From Bacteroidota bacterium (lineage in GTDB: Bacteria > Bacteroidota > Bacteroidia > UBA7662 > CANHCV01), in assembly GCA_027488715.1 (NCBI GenBank), contig JAIYBD010000120.1, forward strand, positions 1 to 17,429: a DNA stretch of 17,429 bases, in the 5' to 3' direction. The notes below the pieces were generated by a model. That model was not told the DNA's origin. It searched no databases and saw only the letters and a program-made list of their open reading frames with translations. Positions 13,424-17,429 of the stretch are shown in pieces (the first letter of the stretch is position 1; each line of letters begins with the position of its first letter). The position numbers were made by a program, and so were the translations under genes.

Positions 13424-14025
13424 AAGGCAAGTGCTTCAAATTGAAAACCTCGTTGTGAAAAATACTCCAAAACCAAGGGTAAGGCTATTTCAAGTCGGGG
13501 ATACGCTTTCAAAGAATCGTGAAACACCACAATATCTCCGTTTTTTGCTTCCCGGATGACCTTGTTTCCGCAGTATTCTCCCGATTTATTTTCAAGAAAA
13601 TCGTAGCTCATTACGTCCCACATCACCAGCGTAGATTGTTGTACCACCTTCCGGTATTGAGCTCGGGAAAGACTTCCGTAGGGTGGGCGGAAAAAAGGGG
13701 ATTTGACCAAAGCATTGCACCGGTGAATATCGTTCAAATAACTGGGCAAACTCGTTTTCTTACCCATGGGATGAGAAAACGTATGATTTCCGACTTGATG
13801 ACCCTGTTGGAGAATATCTTGGTAAATGGATGGGTGTTTTTTTACATTTTCACCGATAACAAAAAACGTAGCTTTGGCATTCCATTTTTTCAAGGTGTCC
13901 AAAACCCACGGGGTGATTTCAGGAATAGGTCCATCATCGAACGTGAGGTAAAGGGTTGGTTTTGGCTGAACCTCGGGTCGAAACGACCTTCGGTACCAAA
14001 ATCGGATGTAGGGCGTATGGCGCAA
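13420..14025 (-). CDS. NodB-type polysaccharide deacetylase
   Basis: A 201-residue carbohydrate esterase family 4 protein that would remove N-acetyl groups from chitin-like or peptidoglycan sugars. Motif 1 is LTFDDGP (27-33) with catalytic base Asp30 and metal ligand Asp31. Motif 2 is NHTFSHP (80-86) with metal ligands His81 and His85. Motif 3 is FFRPPYG (111-117). Motif 5 is around VVFHDS, with the catalytic His. No signal peptide or membrane segment is visible; the protein begins with a basic stretch (MRHTPYIRFWYRRSF), so how it reaches the envelope is unclear. The start is TTG 14025, since no ATG occurs between the upstream stop and the motif-1 strand. It follows the acyl-CoA dehydrogenase by 9 bases and overlaps TatD by ATGA. 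Confidence 0.88.
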   Translation of the reverse strand: MRHTPYIRFWYRRSFRPEVQPKPTLYLTFDDGPIPEITPWVLDTLKKWNAKATFFVIGENVKKHPSIYQDILQQGHQVGNHTFSHPMGKKTSLPSYLNDIHRCNALVKSPFFRPPYGSLSRAQYRKVVQQSTLVMWDVMSYDFLENKSGEYCGNKVIREAKNGDIVVFHDSLKAYPRLEIALPLVLEYFSQRGFQFEALAL

Positions 14026-14034
14026 AAGGATGAA

Positions 14035-15177
14035 TTAACGTCCAATAATACTTCTTGCGATGACTAATTTTTGAATTTCAGAGGTGCCTTCGCCGATGGT
14101 ACAAAGTTTGGAATCGCGGTAGAATTTTTCTACTGGAAAGTCTTTGGTATATCCGTAACCACCGAAAATTTGAACCGACTCCACCGAATTTCTAACGGCG
14201 ACTTCGGAGGCATAGTACTTCGCCATGGCCGATTCTTTGGTCATGGGTAAGTGAGCATTTTTCATCTCTGCGGCTTGGCGGGTAAGCAATTTGGCTACTT
14301 CCAATTCGGTGGCCATTTGAGCCAATTTGAATGAAATGGCCTGGAATGTAGCAATGGGTTTGCCGAATTGCTCGCGCTCTTTGGAGTATTTTATGGAAGC
14401 TTCGAGGGCACCTTCAGCGATTCCCAACGAAAGGGCTGCGATGGAAATACGTCCGCCATCCAAAATTTTCATGGCTTGAATGAATCCGTCTCCAACGTTC
14501 CCCAATAAATTTTCTTCAGGAACGCGGCAATCTTCGAAGATCATTTCTGCGGTTTCGGAAGCGCGCATTCCAAGTTTGTTTTCTTTCTTTCCGGCTTTGA
14601 ATCCGGGAGTTCCACGTTCAACCACAAAAGCTGAAATGCCGTGGCTGTCCAACAATTCACCAGTACGTACCAAAACCACGGCAACATCTCCGGAAATTCC
14701 GTGAGTGATCCAGTTTTTAGCACCGTTGATCACCCAATGGTTTCCGTCTTTAACGGCGGTAGTTCGCATGCGAAGCGCATCCGATCCGGTATTGGCTTCG
14801 GTTAATCCCCAAGCACCAATCCACTGACCCGTTGCCAATTTGGGCAACCATCTGCGCTTTTGTTCTTCATTCCCAAATTGAAGGATGTGTCCGGTACAAA
14901 GCGAATTATGGGCAGCAACCGACAATCCAACCGAACTATCGACCTTGGTAATTTCAATGATGGCACGAACGTATTCGTGGTATCCAAATCCGGCACCACC
15001 GTATTCTTCGGGAACTAAAACGCCCAAAAGACCTAGTTCACCCATGGCTTTCATGGTTTCAACCGGGAATTTCTGAGCTTCATCCCACTCCATAACGTAG
15101 GGGCGAATGTTTTTCTCGGCGAAATCTTTGGCCATTTGGCCTACCATGTTTTCGGTTTCGGAAATGGAAAAATTCAT
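14035..15177 (-). CDS. Acyl-CoA dehydrogenase (short/branched-chain type)
   Basis: FAD-dependent enzyme that introduces the alpha,beta double bond in acyl-CoA and passes electrons to electron-transfer flavoprotein; 380 residues, normal length. N-terminal helical domain (GLLGVLVPEEYGGAGFGYHE), middle beta domain with the FAD/substrate signature WGLTEANTGSDA and GAKNWITHG, and C-terminal domain with REQFGKPIATFQA, QIFGGYGYTKDFPVEKFYRD and the catalytic base Glu363 in TIGEGTSEIQ, the position used by short-chain and butyryl-CoA dehydrogenases. Substrate chain length is not certain. Start ATG 15177 (MNFSISE) is chosen: the longer frame begins with TTG 15198, which lies inside the -7 promoter element at 15196-15203 and cannot be on the mRNA. 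Fatty acid or branched-chain amino acid breakdown is the likely role. Confidence 0.95.
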   Translation of the reverse strand: MNFSISETENMVGQMAKDFAEKNIRPYVMEWDEAQKFPVETMKAMGELGLLGVLVPEEYGGAGFGYHEYVRAIIEITKVDSSVGLSVAAHNSLCTGHILQFGNEEQKRRWLPKLATGQWIGAWGLTEANTGSDALRMRTTAVKDGNHWVINGAKNWITHGISGDVAVVLVRTGELLDSHGISAFVVERGTPGFKAGKKENKLGMRASETAEMIFEDCRVPEENLLGNVGDGFIQAMKILDGGRISIAALSLGIAEGALEASIKYSKEREQFGKPIATFQAISFKLAQMATELEVAKLLTRQAAEMKNAHLPMTKESAMAKYYASEVAVRNSVESVQIFGGYGYTKDFPVEKFYRDSKLCTIGEGTSEIQKLVIARSIIGR

Positions 15178-15195
15178 CTTAAAAATTTTAGTGAG

Positions 15196-15203
15196 CAAAG
15201 ATA
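15196..15203 (-). promoter_or_regulatory. -7 promoter element of the acyl-CoA dehydrogenase gene
   Basis: Minus-strand TATCTTTG matches TAnnTTTG exactly. Upstream, a TTTG lies 22 bases away at the very end of the HhH gene. The predicted transcript starts near 15190, giving a leader of about 13 nt before ATG 15177. It allows the downstream seven genes to be transcribed independently of the HhH and RmlD-like genes. Confidence 0.55.
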
Positions 15204-15222
15204 CTTCAAAAAGCCAAGGCTT

Positions 15223-16101
15223 TTACAAATCAAAACGAAGGTAAGGTGTTAATTTTTCGGGAATATCGGAGCGTATTCCTTTGATTTTCCTTACCGCTTC
15301 CAATGATGTAAATGGGCCATGAACCTTTCGGTATTGAACGATGATGTTCGCTTCTTTGTTTGTGAGGTAGGGAAACAATTTTAACTCTTCTGCCGAAATG
15401 GTGTTCCACGATCGAGTCAGAATTTTTTGGGGGTCGATTTGAATTTGGGGAAGAATTTTTTGAAGGAGGGTAGAATCAATTCCGAATACTTCCAGCAATT
15501 GTTGGGAATGATAAAAACCGCCTAACCGATCGCGGTATTTCACCAGCCGTTGCGCTAGGGCGGGACCAATGCCCGGCAATCCTTGCAGCTCGAAACTATC
15601 GGCCTGATTCAGTTCCACCACCAATATTGGTCTTGGGGGCGATTGCCACTTTTGCCGAATTCGCTCGGTGGAATTTTGAAGAACAACGTGAGGCAAAAGT
15701 TGCGCCCGAAACGAAGGAGGCAAGATCGAAAACCGTTGCAAATCTTCGGGCTTTCTAAAAACGAATCCCCGGCTTCGGGCTTTGATCCATTTCTCAACCA
15801 CCGGTTTTGGCAATCCCATGTGCAAAAGGGAATCCGCCGAAATCGTATTGGGGTTGAACGGAAATGGCCGTAATGAAATGTTTGAAACCCTTTTTTTATG
15901 CGGATACCGTTCCAATCCGGTTTTGTAATCTTGAACCTTATTCGGATATGGAACGGTTTTCTGGGGTTCCTGCATCGGCTCCAATCCTTGTTCGGATCTC
16001 GGTAAAAATCGAAGTGCACACAACGACATAAAGGTTATCCCAACGGCCAACATTCCTCTTCGTTCCGACTTCCCCAACCAAATTCCTTTTGACCGCCTCA
16101 T
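15223..16101 (-). CDS. Membrane-anchored triple helix-hairpin-helix protein (ComEA-like)
   Basis: A 292-residue protein. Residues 1-16 are basic and 17-33 (MLAVGITFMSLCALRFL) form one membrane segment; by the positive-inside rule the rest faces the periplasm. Three helix-hairpin-helix repeats follow: about 83-127 (NPNTISADSLLHMGLPKP, KARSRGFVFRKPEDL), 162-208 (VELNQADSFELQGLPGIGPA, YRDRLGGFY) and 232-277 (WNTISAEELKLFPYLTN, YRKVHGPFTSLEAVRKIKGI). The middle repeat has the perfect LPGIG hairpin; the outer two are degenerate (GLP, FPYL). HhH modules bind DNA non-specifically; ComEA, the DNA receptor of natural transformation, carries one such unit. DNA uptake is therefore plausible but unproven. 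The gene starts 15 bases after the RmlD-like stop and has one of the few Shine-Dalgarno-like sequences here (GGAG, about 5 bases before the ATG). Confidence 0.82.
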   Translation of the reverse strand: MRRSKGIWLGKSERRGMLAVGITFMSLCALRFLPRSEQGLEPMQEPQKTVPYPNKVQDYKTGLERYPHKKRVSNISLRPFPFNPNTISADSLLHMGLPKPVVEKWIKARSRGFVFRKPEDLQRFSILPPSFRAQLLPHVVLQNSTERIRQKWQSPPRPILVVELNQADSFELQGLPGIGPALAQRLVKYRDRLGGFYHSQQLLEVFGIDSTLLQKILPQIQIDPQKILTRSWNTISAEELKLFPYLTNKEANIIVQYRKVHGPFTSLEAVRKIKGIRSDIPEKLTPYLRFDL

Positions 16102-16116
16102 CCCATCTCCGTTGAT

Positions 16117-17007
16117 TTACCACTGTTTTTCCATCACCGCAATTCCCTCTTCGAACGAGTGCGGTGCATAACCCAATTCGGCCGCTGCTTTGTCCAGAAT
16201 AAATCCGGTAATGGGCGGCCGTTGAGCCGCTTGATTCAACGTAGAACTGGAAACTTGAACCACGTTTTCCGTTGAAAGATGGAAATACTTGGCCACCCGT
16301 TCAACCAATTGAAAAATGCTCATAAAATCCTTCCCGCTGATATTGAATATCCCTTGGGCATGTTTGGTCGCAGCCAAATAACAACCCATGGCTAAGTCTT
16401 CGGCCAAAGTAGGAGTGCGGAATTGGTCGTTCACCACCGAAATGGTTTGTCCTTTTTCCAAAGCTCCTTTGGCCCACAAAACGATGTTGGAACGCGACAT
16501 GTGCGGAGTAATGCCGTACACCAAAACCGTTCTTAAAATAGCATGAGGCATGCTTCCCGCCTTCACCACTTCCTCGGCTTTCAACTTGCTCTCTCCGTAA
16601 AAACTCAAAGGATTGGGCTGATCCTCTTCCCGGTAAGGCCCATTTTTCCCATCGAAAATAAAATCGGTACTCACATGGGTGAGGTGAATGTTTTTATCGG
16701 AACAAATCTCAACCAAGAGTTCGGTGGCGGTTACGTTCAAGGTCCAACATCCCTCGCGATCGGTTTCGCAGGCATCCACGTTGGTCATGGCTGCGCCATG
16801 AATAACGTGGGTAGGTTGGAAATCAAGAAAAACATCGTGAATGGATGGTTTGGAGGTAACGTCCATGGTTCGGTAGAGATCCGACGGCAGGGATGGGTTT
16901 CGGTTTTCTCCTACCCCGGTTGCGAGGAAGGGGATACCTTTTTCCAACAATAAGGCCGATAACTTTTGGCCCAACAAACCATTGCTTCCAGTTACAAGTA
17001 TTTTCAT
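16117..17007 (-). CDS. RmlD/dTDP-4-dehydrorhamnose reductase-like SDR protein
   Basis: A 296-residue extended short-chain dehydrogenase/reductase resembling RmlD (RfbD), which reduces dTDP-4-dehydro-L-rhamnose with NAD(P)H. The Rossmann motif is GSNGLLG (7-13), HGAAMTNVDACE (70-81) corresponds to the RmlD stretch after the cofactor loop, the catalytic triad is Ser113/Thr114 with Tyr137 and Lys141 in FYGESK, and DQFRTPTLAEDLA is the RmlD substrate-side motif. No other dTDP-rhamnose genes (rmlA, B, C) are adjacent, and the same motifs occur in sugar-nucleotide or methionine adenosyltransferase beta-type homologues, so the exact reaction is open. Its ATG overlaps the stop of the upstream DUF2851 gene as ATGA, implying coupled translation. 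Confidence 0.85.
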   Translation of the reverse strand: MKILVTGSNGLLGQKLSALLLEKGIPFLATGVGENRNPSLPSDLYRTMDVTSKPSIHDVFLDFQPTHVIHGAAMTNVDACETDREGCWTLNVTATELLVEICSDKNIHLTHVSTDFIFDGKNGPYREEDQPNPLSFYGESKLKAEEVVKAGSMPHAILRTVLVYGITPHMSRSNIVLWAKGALEKGQTISVVNDQFRTPTLAEDLAMGCYLAATKHAQGIFNISGKDFMSIFQLVERVAKYFHLSTENVVQVSSSTLNQAAQRPPITGFILDKAAAELGYAPHSFEEGIAVMEKQW

Positions 17008-17429
17008 GCCTCAAAGATCGGTGAAAATTGCAATAAATGGGAACCAAACGGACATTCAAAACAGCGTTTGGAGGTGCAGAAATTCTTGTATAAATAGGTC
17101 TGCGCTTGGCTTTGTGCAAGATTTTTGGCCTGAAGGGGCGTGCCATCGAATACGCGGGTTATTGCATTTTCTTCGGCGGGAAGCTGGTCCATCCACCCCC
17201 ATGCCTTTTCCTTTTCAACGTCATGGCCCAGCTGTTCGAAATAGGCGTAACGAAATGGAACAACCACATTCGCCAGCAGGATTTGTTTGCTTTTTTCGCC
17301 CAAAGTAGGCGAATGTTCACTGGTTTCTTTTCCCAATCGGTAGTGCCTAATCCAATAATCAGGTGGCGAAGTCGATAAAAGATTTAGGCACTCTTTTTCG
17401 TTGTTTGCACCCAAAACCGACCCAAAGAG
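17004..17429 (-). CDS. DUF2851-family protein, C-terminal part (5' end outside window)
   Basis: The frame is open to the window edge; 141 residues are visible and match the C-terminal third of DUF2851 proteins, which are usually about 420 residues long. The family end is recognisable: PPDYWIRHYRLGK, ILLANVVVPFRYAYFEQLG, WMDQLPAEENAITRVF, AQSQAQTYLYKNFCTSKRCFECPFGSHLL. The Cys cluster C-x4-C-x2-C resembles a metal-binding site. The function of DUF2851 is unknown. A TTG at 17414 would give a short separate frame, but homology continues upstream (LFGSVLGANN), so the gene is treated as partial. It is the first visible member of the long minus-strand run. Confidence 0.8.
   Translation of the reverse strand, partial: LFGSVLGANNEKECLNLLSTSPPDYWIRHYRLGKETSEHSPTLGEKSKQILLANVVVPFRYAYFEQLGHDVEKEKAWGWMDQLPAEENAITRVFDGTPLQAKNLAQSQAQTYLYKNFCTSKRCFECPFGSHLLQFSPIFEA

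Noticed and set aside
17004..17414. Separate small gene starting at TTG 17414
   Set aside because: The frame is open to the window edge and the sequence matches the C-terminal third of a larger family, so it is the end of a gene that begins outside.
10212..17429. Defence or secondary-metabolite gene cluster
   Set aside because: TatD, NodB-type deacetylase, RidA and asparaginase are ordinary families often found in such mixed Bacteroidota operons; no nuclease/effector pairing, toxin-antitoxin pattern or biosynthetic core enzyme is present.

Overview
The window looks like the chromosome of a Bacteroidota bacterium, most likely in or near the Flavobacteriales. The evidence is a T9SS-type C-terminal sorting domain, several promoters of the Bacteroidota form TAnnTTTG, almost no Shine-Dalgarno sequences, and families typical of the phylum (DUF4197, DUF2851, paired M16 peptidases, CotH plus lamin-tail proteins, a three-repeat helix-hairpin-helix protein). 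No rRNA, tRNA, CRISPR array, transposase or phage gene was seen. Assignments come from reading motifs by eye; no database search was run.

Layout. Positions 1-682 hold the 5' part of a secreted LamG-domain gene on the minus strand, cut by the window edge. Positions 866-2121 hold a small MscS channel and a GDSL/SGNH hydrolase, both minus strand. The hydrolase gene lies between two related hairpin-rich repeats in the same orientation. Positions 2338-4476 hold the only plus-strand genes: a cyclase-family lipoprotein and an RsmF-like rRNA methyltransferase. They end head-on against the next block, with overlapping stop codons at 4473-4476. Positions 4473-7800 are a tightly overlapped minus-strand operon: DUF4197 lipoprotein, then catalytic M16 peptidase, then non-catalytic M16 homologue. 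Positions 7872-10148 hold a secreted CotH/lamin-tail protein with its own promoter and terminator. Positions 10212-17429 are a continuous minus-strand run: DUF2851 (partial), RmlD-like reductase, membrane-anchored HhH protein, acyl-CoA dehydrogenase (own promoter), NodB-type deacetylase, TatD-family nuclease, type I asparaginase, RidA-family protein and a secreted alpha/beta-hydrolase-like protein.

How the genes work together. The M16 pair probably forms a two-subunit exported protease, with the DUF4197 lipoprotein made from the same message. The long minus-strand run mixes housekeeping and catabolic functions (acyl-CoA oxidation, asparagine and imine/enamine metabolism, cell-surface and nucleic-acid handling) and reads as a co-transcribed set of mostly unrelated genes. 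The LamG and CotH proteins belong to the secreted repertoire.

I found no convincing new multi-gene system. The observations most worth checking are: (1) the sharp base-composition mosaic in the LamG gene; (2) the alpha/beta-hydrolase fold protein that seems to have lost both its nucleophile and its oxyanion-loop motif while keeping the Asp and His; (3) the repeat pair around the GDSL gene; (4) a compact terminator whose loop is also the -33 box of the next promoter; (5) the membrane-anchored triple-HhH protein as a candidate DNA-uptake receptor. Promoter positions also argue against upstream TTG start codons for several genes, so the starts given here are often shorter than the longest open frame.
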